Origin: an uncultured Eubacteriales bacterium
Lineage (GTDB): Bacteria; Bacillota_A; Clostridia; Lachnospirales; Lachnospiraceae
DNA: 10,182 nt
Assembly: GCA_902803345.1 (NCBI GenBank)
Contig: CADCPV010000471.1
Location: 1-10,182 of the forward strand
Direction: 5' to 3'
The notes under the pieces were generated by a model. That model saw nothing but the letters and a program-made list of their open reading frames with translations. It was not told the DNA's origin and did not search any database. Shown piece after piece: positions 1-7,202 of the stretch. Position numbers and translations under genes: made by a program. Each line of letters begins with the position of its first letter. The stretch's first letter is position 1.

Positions 1-585
1 GGAACACTCGGCGCGATTGGTTCCTTCTATTCGAAAAAGCGCCTTTCCTCGGCTGTTTCGACCGTGAACCAGATCCCGGTCATCAACGCGGATGTCGTAA
101 CGGGCTTTTCGCTGTGCATCCTTCTCGTGGTCGTGTTCGGGATCAGCAAGGACACTTACCTGCCGCTTCTCTTTGGCCATGTGACACTCTGCGCACCCTT
201 TGTGTACCTTTCCGTGATCCCGAAGCTGAAGCAGATGGATTCGTCCCTGTATGAGGCGGCGCTGGACCTTGGCGCCACGCCTGCCACGGCTTTGTTCAAG
301 GTCGTGATTCCGCAGATTTTCCCGGGCATGATTTCGGGCTTTTCGCTCGCGGTAACTCTGTCCCTTGACGATTATTTCATTGCAACTTACACGAAACCCG
401 CGACTTTCGACACGATCAGTACCTATGTCGTCAACGCGACCAAGGGCTCGCAGACTGCAATCAAGACCGCGCTCTGGGCGCTGTCGACGCTGATCTTCGT
501 GATTGTCATCCTGATTGTAGTCGGCATGAATGTGAACGCAAAGCGCGCGGATCTCAGGAATCAGCGGAAGGAGGAAGGAAGATGA
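1..585 (+). CDS. potC: Spermidine/putrescine ABC transporter permease, PotC type (5'-truncated by window)
   Basis: Inner-membrane permease subunit of a polyamine importer. It forms the channel with a PotB-type partner and is driven by a PotA ATPase, both expected upstream of the window. The frame is open from base 1, and the last 194 residues are present. Seen directly: hydrophobic segments near residues 33-50, 58-75, 108-126 and 158-180 of the visible part, and the binding-protein-dependent permease EAA loop (EAALDLGATPATALFKVVIP) that docks on the ATPase. The segment after it, with LSLDDYFIATY, is typical of PotC. A GTG at 64 lies inside this frame, but the preceding 21 codons are coding-like, so it is not the start. 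The stop overlaps the potD start (ATGA), implying translational coupling. Family assignment is firm; substrate choice among polyamines is inferred. Confidence 0.93.
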   Translation, partial: GTLGAIGSFYSKKRLSSAVSTVNQIPVINADVVTGFSLCILLVVVFGISKDTYLPLLFGHVTLCAPFVYLSVIPKLKQMDSSLYEAALDLGATPATALFKVVIPQIFPGMISGFSLAVTLSLDDYFIATYTKPATFDTISTYVVNATKGSQTAIKTALWALSTLIFVIVILIVVGMNVNAKRADLRNQRKEEGR

Positions 586-2072
586 AGAGACTTTTCGCAC
601 TCCTTTCTTCGGCGCTGATGCTGGCATCTTCCTGCCTGTTCCTGCTTCCCGAAACAGTATATGCGGCGGAGGAGGAAACGGTGCTTCGTGTCTGCAACTG
701 GGAGGAATACATCGATCTCGGCGACTGGGACGAGGAGGAAACGATCGACCTTGATTCCGGGGACATCATCGGCGTGAATTCGATGGTGGAGGATTTTGAA
801 GCGTGGTATGAGGAGACTTACGGGAAGAAAGTACGGGTTGAGTATTCTACCTTCGGCACCAACGAAGACCTCTACAACATGCTGACCCTCGGCGATGTGT
901 ATGATCTCGTGTGCCCTTCGGAGTACATGATCATGAAGCTGATGGCCGAGGACCGTGTACAGCCGCTGTCGGAGGAATTCTTCGACGAAGACAATGAGCT
1001 GAACTACTACATCAACGGCGTTTCGCCCTACATCCGGAACATCTTCGAGACACACGACATCAACGGTACAAGCTGGGACCAGTGCGCGGCCGGCTATATG
1101 TGGGGCGTAACAGGTTTTGTCTACAATCCGGAGGTTGTTTCGGAAGAAGAGGCTTCCACCTGGAAGCTGATGGAAAACACGAATTTCCGGCGGCAGATTA
1201 CGGTGAAGGACAATGTCCGTGACACCTATTTTGCGGCAGTCGGGGCGCTGAAATCCGATCTTCTGACATCGGATGCCTTCCGGTCAGACCCGGACTATGC
1301 GATGAAACTGCAGGACGAAATGAATGACACCTCGCAGGAAATGATCGATGCGGCACAGGAGTATCTTCAGGGAATCAAGGACAACCTGTATTCCTTTGAA
1401 ACCGACTCCGGAAAAGCCGACATGATCACGGGGAAGGTGGTTGCAAATTATCAATGGTCGGGCGACGCGGTCTATACGATGGACCAGGCGGAAGAAGACG
1501 AGTACTACCTGAATTTCGCGGTACCCGAAGAGTCGACGAATATTTATTTCGATGGCTGGGTGATGCTGAAATCCGGCATTTCCGAGGATTCCAAAAAGCA
1601 GCAGGCCGCGGAGGCATTCATCAACTTCCTGTCCCGCCCCGACAATGTCATCCGGAACATGTACTATATCGGCTATACCTCGGCGATTTCCGGCGGCGAT
1701 GACGAACGGATTCTGGAATATGCGGACTGGTGCTACGGTGCGGAAGAGGATGAAGAGGATACCGTAGAATATCCGCTGGGCTACTTCTTCTCAGAAGATC
1801 CGGAGGATGAAGACTATATACTGACAGTTCCGGCAGAGGCGCTTCAGCGCCAGCTTTCAGCGCAGTACCCTTCGGAAGAAATCATCCGCCGTGCATCAAT
1901 CATGGTTTATTTCAACCAGCAGGAAAGTGAACTGATCAACCGCATGTGGATCCGCGTGCGCTGCTTCAACATCAAAAACGTCCCGCTCTTCGTCTGGATC
2001 GTCCTGATTGTCCTGATCGGCGCAGGGGTCTTCCTGTACCTCAGAAACCGGCGGATCCGGGAGAATATCTGA
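582..2072 (+). CDS. potD: Spermidine/putrescine-binding protein, PotD type, with C-terminal membrane anchor
   Basis: Extracytoplasmic polyamine receptor that delivers substrate to the PotBC permease. It has 496 residues, against roughly 350 for classical PotD. The N-terminal signal peptide is residues 1-28, with an AxA-like cleavage near VYAA. A Cys at 18 sits in ASSC, but the hydrophobic core continues past it, so a lipoprotein site is doubtful. Family hallmarks in order: CNWEEYID (38-45), VEYSTFGTNEDLYNML (86-101), YDLVCPSEYMI (107-117), GYMWGVTGFVYNP (171-183), YQWSGDAVY (290-298), VPEESTNIYFDGW (314-326) and AFINFL (345-350). Extra acidic stretches lie at about 44-60 and 387-411. Odd feature: residues 466-487 form a strongly hydrophobic helix followed by RNRRIRENI, a C-terminal transmembrane anchor with a basic inside tail. 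This would tether the receptor without a lipid. A good GGAGGAAG site lies inside the end of potC. Confidence 0.93.
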   Translation: MKRLFALLSSALMLASSCLFLLPETVYAAEEETVLRVCNWEEYIDLGDWDEEETIDLDSGDIIGVNSMVEDFEAWYEETYGKKVRVEYSTFGTNEDLYNMLTLGDVYDLVCPSEYMIMKLMAEDRVQPLSEEFFDEDNELNYYINGVSPYIRNIFETHDINGTSWDQCAAGYMWGVTGFVYNPEVVSEEEASTWKLMENTNFRRQITVKDNVRDTYFAAVGALKSDLLTSDAFRSDPDYAMKLQDEMNDTSQEMIDAAQEYLQGIKDNLYSFETDSGKADMITGKVVANYQWSGDAVYTMDQAEEDEYYLNFAVPEESTNIYFDGWVMLKSGISEDSKKQQAAEAFINFLSRPDNVIRNMYYIGYTSAISGGDDERILEYADWCYGAEEDEEDTVEYPLGYFFSEDPEDEDYILTVPAEALQRQLSAQYPSEEIIRRASIMVYFNQQESELINRMWIRVRCFNIKNVPLFVWIVLIVLIGAGVFLYLRNRRIRENI

Positions 2073-2123
2073 GAGGAGGTTTTGACGGATTTCACTCCGG
2101 GACCCATACACAGCCGCTCACAG

Positions 2124-2180
2124 AAATAAAAGAGCCTTTCGCTTCAGGAGACCTGAAATGTCTCTGAAGCGGAAGGCTCT
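2124..2180 (-). terminator. Intrinsic terminator between convergent potD and CofE-like genes, probably bidirectional
   Basis: A 21-bp stem pairs 2131-2152 with 2160-2180 around a 7-base loop (2153-2159), with one bulged base (2147). Position 2139 pairs with 2172 as U-G in the plus-strand RNA but is an A-C mismatch in the minus-strand RNA. Read on the minus strand, the stem runs straight into TTTTATTT (2131 to 2124), an ideal U-tract for the CofE-like gene ending at 2220. Read on the plus strand, the stem is followed only by GTTGTAAAAT, a weak U-tract, so termination of potD is plausible but less certain. Confidence 0.85.
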
Positions 2181-2219
2181 GTTGTAAAATGGAAGAGGTG
2201 TTATTTGCTGAATAACTCC

Positions 2220-3419
2220 TCACTCTGTGGAGTAGTTGTCGAAATAGCCCTGGATGTAGACGACCGGGGTGCCCTTGTCGCCGGAGCCGGAGGTCAGGTC
2301 CGAAAGGGAACCGATGAGGTCCGTGAGCTGGCGGGGAGTGGTGCCTTCGGAAGCCATCTTGCCCACAAGGTCCGCGTCTTTCTTCTCAATCTCGGCGCGG
2401 ATTGCTTCCTTCAGTTCCTCGCCTTCAAGGGCGCCGAAGTCATTGTCGGCGAGATACTTGATCTTCAGCTCGTTGGGTGTGCCCTGCAGGCCTTCGGTGA
2501 AGAAAGGCGCCACGACAGGGTCTGCGAACTCCCAGATGCCGCCCATCGGATCCTTGAAGCCGCCGTCGCCGTAAACCATGACTTCGATGTGCTTTCCGGT
2601 CTTATCCAGAATGATCTTCTGGATTTCTTCTACGATCGGCTGCGCGTCTCTCGGGAACAGCTTGACGGTTTCCTCGGTCGCCTTGTTGGAGCCGAGAAGA
2701 CCGTAAGAGGGGTTGCAGCCGGATCCGTTCACAGGCGCATTCATGATGTCCGTGAGACCGAGCACGAGACCCGCGCCGGCTTCTTTGAGGAGCTTCTTCG
2801 TATGCGGAAGCGTATGAATATCGCAGGCAAGCACCGTATCGGTATAGGAGAGGATGACGCGCGGATCATTCGCAAAAATGATTTCGCACTCGGCGCCTTC
2901 CTCTTCGATCAGCTTCTGGTAGTAGTCGACATAGTCGACGCCGGTGAAGCGGTGCACATTGAAGCCGAAGAGTTCGCGGTACTGCTTCAGGTTCAGCACG
3001 TCGCGGTAGGGATCCACATCCACGGAGTCGAGGACTTCTTCCTCGATCAGGTGGTTGCCGACTTCATCTGCGGGGTAGGAGAGCTGCAGCACAATCTTCT
3101 CCGAGCCGCGTGCGATACCACGGAGGCAGATCGCGAAACGGTTCCGCGAGAGAATCGGGAAGACAACGCCGACCGATTTGCCGCCGGTCTTTTCTTTGAC
3201 GTCTGCCGCAATGTCGTCCACCGACGCGTAATTTCCCTGTGCGCGGGCGACAATCGCCTCGGTCATGCAGAGAATGTCGCGGTCGCGGAACTTGAAGCCC
3301 CAATCCGGGTCTTCGGCTGCCGCAAGGACAGAATCCGTTACGATTTTTACAATATCGTCGCCTTCGCGGATAATAGGTGTCCGGATGCCGCGGGATACAG
3401 TTCCTACCAGTCTTGCCAT
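2220..3419 (-). CDS. Coenzyme F420-0:L-glutamate ligase family protein (CofE-like, Clostridia type)
   Basis: Recognised as the long Clostridia branch of the F420-0:gamma-glutamyl ligase family (CofE, PF01996). Known CofE enzymes add L-glutamate to F420-0 with GTP. This protein has 399 residues, against about 250 for archaeal CofE. Visible blocks: GIRTPIIREGDDI (11-23) followed by RDILCMTEAIVARAQG (47-62), the 'go to the end of the pathway / enabling signal' region typical of CofE; a Gly/Asn-rich block VNGSGCNPSYGLLGSNKA (230-247); VYGDGGFKDP (282-291); and TSGSGDKGTP (376-385). No signal peptide or membrane helix, so cytosolic. The start is fixed by GGAGG seven bases ahead of ATG. It has its own promoter, a strong terminator, and no F420 biosynthesis neighbours, so the substrate is probably not F420. 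CofE relatives that glutamylate folate in Chlamydia are known and are one alternative. Family call fairly sure, reaction unknown. Confidence 0.78.
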   Translation of the reverse strand: MARLVGTVSRGIRTPIIREGDDIVKIVTDSVLAAAEDPDWGFKFRDRDILCMTEAIVARAQGNYASVDDIAADVKEKTGGKSVGVVFPILSRNRFAICLRGIARGSEKIVLQLSYPADEVGNHLIEEEVLDSVDVDPYRDVLNLKQYRELFGFNVHRFTGVDYVDYYQKLIEEEGAECEIIFANDPRVILSYTDTVLACDIHTLPHTKKLLKEAGAGLVLGLTDIMNAPVNGSGCNPSYGLLGSNKATEETVKLFPRDAQPIVEEIQKIILDKTGKHIEVMVYGDGGFKDPMGGIWEFADPVVAPFFTEGLQGTPNELKIKYLADNDFGALEGEELKEAIRAEIEKKDADLVGKMASEGTTPRQLTDLIGSLSDLTSGSGDKGTPVVYIQGYFDNYSTE

Positions 3420-3472
3420 ATCAAAACCTCCAGTTTCTGAGCTTTATGAGGTGCATTTCACACACCGGAATC

Positions 3473-3501
3473 ATTATACAGTATCACTTTTCTGCACGCA
3501 A
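3473..3501 (-). promoter_or_regulatory. Sigma-A promoter of the CofE-like gene
   Basis: On the minus strand, TTGCGT (3501-3496) and a perfect TATAAT (3478-3473) are separated by exactly 17 bases. The -10 ends 53 bases before the ATG, leaving a short leader that contains the GGAGG ribosome binding site. This promoter lies downstream of the phosphoesterase stop, so the CofE-like gene can be expressed independently of it. Confidence 0.8.
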
Positions 3502-3547
3502 GTAAAAAATCCCGGCAGTTTCTTTGAATTTTTGTGACGATATGACA

Positions 3548-5014
3548 TCAGACCATCACAACCCTTCCCTCATGCTGCAGCTCAAAAGAACCCTTCTGCA
3601 GCAGGAATTCCTCCAGTTTCGGCCGGTCTTCCGCCGCAATCTTCGCGATTGGAAGCTCCTCCTCTGCGATCGATAGAAATGCCTGCAGGTTTTTCCGGAC
3701 GTAGGATGTAATCCCGACCGTGTAGGTTCTCTCAGGATCGGGCTTCTCCCCGTAAATCCGCACTTCCCGGACAACGCGCTCTGTACGGTCAAATTCAATC
3801 TGCATGGTTCCCGAGAAGAGAATGAAAATGTTCACGCCCTCCCAGGACTCTTTTCGAAGCATGTAGCGGATCATCCGGTCAAGCCGGCCGCCGCTCATGC
3901 TGATCCGGAAGACCTCGTTGTCATAGGGCAGCGCCATTTTGAGGTCTTTTCGGCTTACAGAGGGGCCGATCGTGCGGCAGCGGACGCCGTTCGAGCTCAG
4001 AAGGAAAACATCTGTCTCAAAGGCTTCCCGATAGAGGTCCGTGAACAGGTCCAGCACCTCGGTTTCCCGGTGGAAGCCGTTATGTACATAGGCTTTCGGC
4101 AGGGTCGCGAGGTTCTTTTCATACTTCTCGTCAACCTCCCGCTGGTAACGCTCCTGATAGAACTCCAGAAGCTCATCCGGCTCGGCGTTCCGTTCGTCAA
4201 TCGGCAGAAGCTGCCAGGAATAACGGATCATCCGGTGCGCTTCTGGATCCATATCGATATCAAAGCGCCCGATCTGCGCCGAACCGGAACCGGCCTGGAC
4301 AATCGGGATACCGTTTACAATTTCCGGCTCCTGCATCAGGGTATGCGAATGACCGCCGATCAGAAGGTCGATCCCCCACTCCGGCGGGATCTTCTCTGCG
4401 AGTACACGGTCATCCATGATGCCAAGATGCGAGAGAAGCACCGTGAGATCCGCTTTCTTCTCACGCTGGAGCGCGCGGACTACGCGTCCGAGTTCCTTAT
4501 AGACATCCCGGACGCTGATTTCACGGTCAATCAGGTCCTCCTGCTGGATTTTGCCTGTAATACTCTCTGTGAGAAGGCCGATGAAGCGGACCGTGATGCC
4601 GCCCCGCTCGATGTCGATCCAGGGCCTGAAAATGGTCCGGTTCAGTTCGCGTACCGACAGATTTGCGCAGATAATCGGAAAATCGGCGCATTTTTCCAGA
4701 AACAGAAGATGCGAGAGACCGTAATCGATTTCGTGATTGCCGACCGTAAAGACATCCGGCGCGAGCGCATTTGCAAACCGGATTGTCGAAAGCCCGCGGT
4801 ATTCGCTGTCGATGATCGAGCCCATGAAGAGGTCGCCCGCCATCGCGTAGATGACGTTCTCCTCCGTGCGGCGCGTCTTCTGTACAAAGCCGGAGAGAAG
4901 CGAAATGCCGCCCGTAAGAATTCCGTCTTCGGACTTCGGCTGAAATGCACCATGTATATCATTGGAATGCAGCAGCACGAGATGCACCGGCTGCAGAGTT
5001 TTTTCGTCGCTCAT
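3548..5014 (-). CDS. Bifunctional metallophosphatase / 5'-nucleotidase family protein, cytosolic form
   Basis: A two-domain UshA/YfkN-type phosphoesterase of 488 residues. The N-terminal metallophosphoesterase domain has the full dinuclear metal set: D19-x-H21 in NDIHG, D61 in AGDLF, N93-H94-E95 in GNHEID, H196 in SHLG, and H222/H224 in GGHSHT. The C-terminal 5'-nucleotidase substrate domain starts near 310, with SSNGVR (340-345), DLKMALPYDNEVF (357-369) and LFSGTMQIEFD (399-409). Near the end, YTVGITSYVRKN (431-442) replaces the usual loop with a GGDGY-like stretch, so substrate preference may differ from classical nucleotidases. There is no signal peptide or membrane helix, unlike the periplasmic or wall-anchored members, so it probably acts in the cytoplasm. 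GAGG lies eight bases before the ATG. No clear terminator lies between it and the CofE-like gene 128 bases downstream, so read-through is possible. Confidence 0.88.
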   Translation of the reverse strand: MSDEKTLQPVHLVLLHSNDIHGAFQPKSEDGILTGGISLLSGFVQKTRRTEENVIYAMAGDLFMGSIIDSEYRGLSTIRFANALAPDVFTVGNHEIDYGLSHLLFLEKCADFPIICANLSVRELNRTIFRPWIDIERGGITVRFIGLLTESITGKIQQEDLIDREISVRDVYKELGRVVRALQREKKADLTVLLSHLGIMDDRVLAEKIPPEWGIDLLIGGHSHTLMQEPEIVNGIPIVQAGSGSAQIGRFDIDMDPEAHRMIRYSWQLLPIDERNAEPDELLEFYQERYQREVDEKYEKNLATLPKAYVHNGFHRETEVLDLFTDLYREAFETDVFLLSSNGVRCRTIGPSVSRKDLKMALPYDNEVFRISMSGGRLDRMIRYMLRKESWEGVNIFILFSGTMQIEFDRTERVVREVRIYGEKPDPERTYTVGITSYVRKNLQAFLSIAEEELPIAKIAAEDRPKLEEFLLQKGSFELQHEGRVVMV

Positions 5015-5049
5015 GGTTCCATCCTCACAGGGTAAAATGCGTCCTGTTT

Positions 5050-5078
5050 ATTGTAGCACATTACCCGGGGAAGAACAA
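5050..5078 (-). promoter_or_regulatory. Sigma-A promoter of the phosphoesterase gene
   Basis: On the minus strand, TTGTTC (5078-5073) and TACAAT (5055-5050) have a 17-base spacer. The -10 lies 35 bases before the ATG at 5014. Position, spacing and both boxes are good, and this is the only convincing promoter on that strand in the intergenic region. Confidence 0.72.
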
Positions 5079-5100
5079 TTGGAACTTTTTTTGAGAAATT

Positions 5101-5143
5101 TGGCACATTTGTTGGACTTTTGTTGGACAGACCGTGTTATGAT
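5101..5143 (+). promoter_or_regulatory. Candidate promoter region for the 5210 operon (sigma-A -10 and sigma-54-like element)
   Basis: Two readings exist. First, TATGAT at 5138-5143 is a good -10, but the nearest -35-like TTGGAC (5112-5117) is 20 bases away, which is too long for strong unaided activity and fits an activated promoter. Second, TGGCAC (5101-5106), five bases, then TTGG (5112-5115) matches the sigma-54 -24/-12 layout except that the -12 GC is GG. Either would give a leader of about 60-85 bases. Some promoter is expected here because transcription diverges from the phosphoesterase gene. Confidence 0.4.
5108..5128 (+). repeat. Tandem direct repeat TTTGTTGGAC x2, possible operator
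   Basis: TTTGTTGGAC occurs at 5108-5117 and again at 5119-5128. The period is 11 bases, about one helical turn, which is the spacing expected of adjacent protein binding sites on one DNA face. The pair lies just upstream of a possible -10 box (5138-5143) and 82 bases before the start of the unknown gene. An operator or activator role is inferred; no regulator gene in the window can be linked to it. Confidence 0.5.
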
Positions 5144-5181
5144 CGGGTCAGAATCAGAAAAATCGGGTCCGGCAGCGGGCC
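5142..5181 (+). repeat. Leader of the 5210 gene: ATCGGGTC direct repeat and a small hairpin
   Basis: ATCGGGTC occurs at 5142-5149 and 5162-5169, a 20-base period. GGTCCG (5166-5171) can pair with CGGGCC (5176-5181) around a GCAG loop, with one wobble pair. The hairpin ends 13 bases before the AGAGGAGG ribosome binding site (5195-5202) and does not hide it. It is too small for a recognised riboswitch and has no U-tract, so function is uncertain. Confidence 0.3.
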
Positions 5182-5209
5182 ATTCAGGGCATAAAGAGGA
5201 GGAACAGAC

Positions 5210-6979
5210 ATGCCAAGAGTGAAATCGTCGAAACAGTTAACCGCACATTTTACCGCACAGATCGGCGCAGATAACCAGTATGGTCCGGATATTCAGAAGC
5301 TTCAGGCCTTACATGCTTCTCTCGGGCAGCACTACAGCCGGCTCACCAGCCGCTATGAGCAGATGGCCTCTGAAAACCAGCCGCAGGAAAAGCTTGAGGC
5401 GCTCTCCGAAGAAATTCACGCGCTCGCCGCTTTAAGCGACGGGATCGCAGACTACATGGGCAGCTGCATCGATCTCAAGCATGCAATGGAAAAAGAGGAC
5501 GCAGCGCCTGAGGAACAGCAGGATGCAATGAATACTGCCGCACAGCGCTGGGAGGATACCGAACAGAAGCTGCAGGATTACATGAAAAAGTATCCGTACG
5601 GCAATATCGGAAACCTTACCGAGTTCAAGGATTTTCTTCAGCGCGAGCGTTTTACAGACGGAAAACAGTATCTCGACAAGCTTGGGATCGAGCAGGATAC
5701 GATCATTTCGGAGAAGGATTTCGTGGCCGGAAAGGGCTTCAAGACGATTGAAAACCGGAAGGGACGCGGCATCACGACTGCTTTCAGAAAACTGAACTCC
5801 TTGGCGATTTCCGGCATCAAGGGGGATCCGAGAATCAGTCTTGACAAGTCCCGGGCGCTTGCGAATAAATTCATCGATTTCGAGGTGGCGCTCACCAAAC
5901 TTGTGGGCTACACGATTGACGACAACGATCGTGAAACGACTTCAGATGTGCCCCAGCTCTCAAATGAACTGAAGACAATGGCCGGGTTCAAAAAGTTCCT
6001 GCATGAAAAGGATCCGGAAACCGGGCTCACGAATTATGAGATGCTGGCAATCGCATCGGAGCAGATTCCGGACTACGGCCGTGAAGGGTTTGACCGGGAC
6101 ATCCGGGCAATCGAGCAGAACCTGCAGATCGACGCGAAGCTTCCCGAACTTCGAAGGGAGCGCTCCCAGCGGGAACTTGACCTCGGATTTGTCGCAGGAG
6201 AAGAGAAAACCTGGAAAAACTACATGAACCTTCACTACGGCGACGCAAACCGGATGAATGCGGAAGCGCTGGCAAAGGTCATGGTCGGCGCCATGCATGA
6301 ATACAACAAGGCAGTGCGTCCGACGCCTTTCAACCTCAAGGAGGCCCGCCGGGAAGCAAAACTTCTGCAGAAATCCCCGGCTTTCAAACAGCTCATGAAA
6401 TCGCCGGAACGCGTGCAGCAGCTTCTTACAAGCGAGACGCCGATCAAGGATATCGCGAAGACCGCGGCCGGCGCCCTGAAGCCCTTTGCAGCATCGAAGG
6501 AAAATACGCTGCAGGCGCTTCGGAACCTGAAAAAGCTCGGCCAGGACTTTATGGACCCGCCGGAAGGGCGTTCGGATAAATGGGCAGACCTCGTGCATAC
6601 GCTGCGGAATTTAGAGCGTATGGACCTTCGCAAGATCACACCCGGCAATGAGCAGCGCTATGAACAGAAGCTGCAGGAAATCTTCACGAAAGTCGAAGAT
6701 TACGCGAAGGGCAAGAAATCCCTGCGCCGGCACGAAGACGGACAGAACCGTTTCAACCAGGATATGGATGTTCTGGCGGAGCTTTCGAAAGTCAGTCCTG
6801 CCGCAAAGGACCTTTCCCAGCGTATCATAGACCGGACGAATGTTGTCCGCCGCGGCCATGACGCGAACCATGTGGATATCACGCTGGACCAGTTCGGACT
6901 CGCCCATGCTGCGGAACATGTCAATCCGGAAGCGCGGGGAGAGGAAGCCGAAATTCAGGGCGGAAATCCGCAGCTTTAA
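5210..6979 (+). CDS. Unrecognised helical cytoplasmic protein, 589 residues, probably prematurely terminated
   Basis: I do not recognise this protein and assign no function. It is highly charged and rich in Gln, Glu, Lys, Arg and Ala. It has one Cys (86) and no signal peptide or hydrophobic segment, so it is probably soluble and largely helical. Likely coiled-coil or long-helix stretches: 25-95, 100-126, 290-325, 385-405 and 430-500. A more compositionally mixed part lies at 128-240, with GRGITTAFRKLNSLAISG at 185-202. A basic patch GKKSLRRH is at 501-508. The start is firm: AGAGGAGG (5195-5202) seven bases before ATG. It heads a probable operon with the MATE-ATPase gene. Odd feature: the TAA at 6977 is followed in the same frame by 64 more coding-like codons ending at a TAA at 7172-7174, so the intact gene probably made 654 residues. 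A scaffold or effector role is possible, but nothing here proves either. Confidence 0.85.
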   Translation: MPRVKSSKQLTAHFTAQIGADNQYGPDIQKLQALHASLGQHYSRLTSRYEQMASENQPQEKLEALSEEIHALAALSDGIADYMGSCIDLKHAMEKEDAAPEEQQDAMNTAAQRWEDTEQKLQDYMKKYPYGNIGNLTEFKDFLQRERFTDGKQYLDKLGIEQDTIISEKDFVAGKGFKTIENRKGRGITTAFRKLNSLAISGIKGDPRISLDKSRALANKFIDFEVALTKLVGYTIDDNDRETTSDVPQLSNELKTMAGFKKFLHEKDPETGLTNYEMLAIASEQIPDYGREGFDRDIRAIEQNLQIDAKLPELRRERSQRELDLGFVAGEEKTWKNYMNLHYGDANRMNAEALAKVMVGAMHEYNKAVRPTPFNLKEARREAKLLQKSPAFKQLMKSPERVQQLLTSETPIKDIAKTAAGALKPFAASKENTLQALRNLKKLGQDFMDPPEGRSDKWADLVHTLRNLERMDLRKITPGNEQRYEQKLQEIFTKVEDYAKGKKSLRRHEDGQNRFNQDMDVLAELSKVSPAAKDLSQRIIDRTNVVRRGHDANHVDITLDQFGLAHAAEHVNPEARGEEAEIQGGNPQL

Positions 6980-7174
6980 GAGACAGCAGTACAGGAACTG
7001 CAGGAGGAAGAGATCAATGCGAAGACGCAGGAGCTTGACGATCCCGAAAAGCTTCAGGCAGCCGTCGAAAAGATGCAGCAGGATCTCGGGATGAAGCTGA
7101 CGAAGAAAAACCCGGCTCCTGCGCAGGATCCGGCGCAGGTTCAGCAGGAGGGACCCGGACTGAATCTGCAATAA
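6980..7174 (+). pseudogene. Orphaned in-frame C-terminal extension of the 5210 gene beyond a TAA stop
   Basis: Directly after the TAA at 6977-6979 the same frame stays open for 64 codons. It encodes a Gln/Glu-rich helix (ETAVQELQEEEINAKTQELD) and then a Pro/Gln-rich tail (NPAPAQDPAQVQQEGPGLNL). Residue and codon style match the upstream protein, and the region has no start with a ribosome binding site in this frame. A single C-to-T change of CAA (Gln) to TAA would explain it. The MATE gene starts 28 bases after the second TAA, normal operon spacing, which suggests 7174 is the ancestral gene end. Confidence 0.7.
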
Positions 7175-7202
7175 TCTGAACGAAACAGGAGACATCTGGA
7201 AC

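Noticed and set aside
2073..2129. Short frame from TTG at 2082 preceded by GAGGAGG just after potD
   Set aside because: Only two bases separate the ribosome binding site from the TTG, and the 15-codon product ends at the terminator. Probably chance.
2205..3440. A 411-codon open frame on the plus strand opposite the CofE-like gene
   Set aside because: It is antisense to a gene with family motifs, promoter, ribosome binding site and terminator, and its product has no recognisable pattern. Long antisense frames are common with this codon bias.
4070..5035. A 321-codon plus-strand open frame opposite the phosphoesterase gene
   Set aside because: The opposite strand carries all catalytic motifs of a known family; this frame has no ribosome binding site or family resemblance.
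7017..7094. ATG at 7017 with AGGAGG nine bases upstream, 25 basic residues
   Set aside because: It is out of frame within the Gln/Glu-rich extension of the 5210 gene; the AGGAGG comes from in-frame CAG-GAG-GAA codons.
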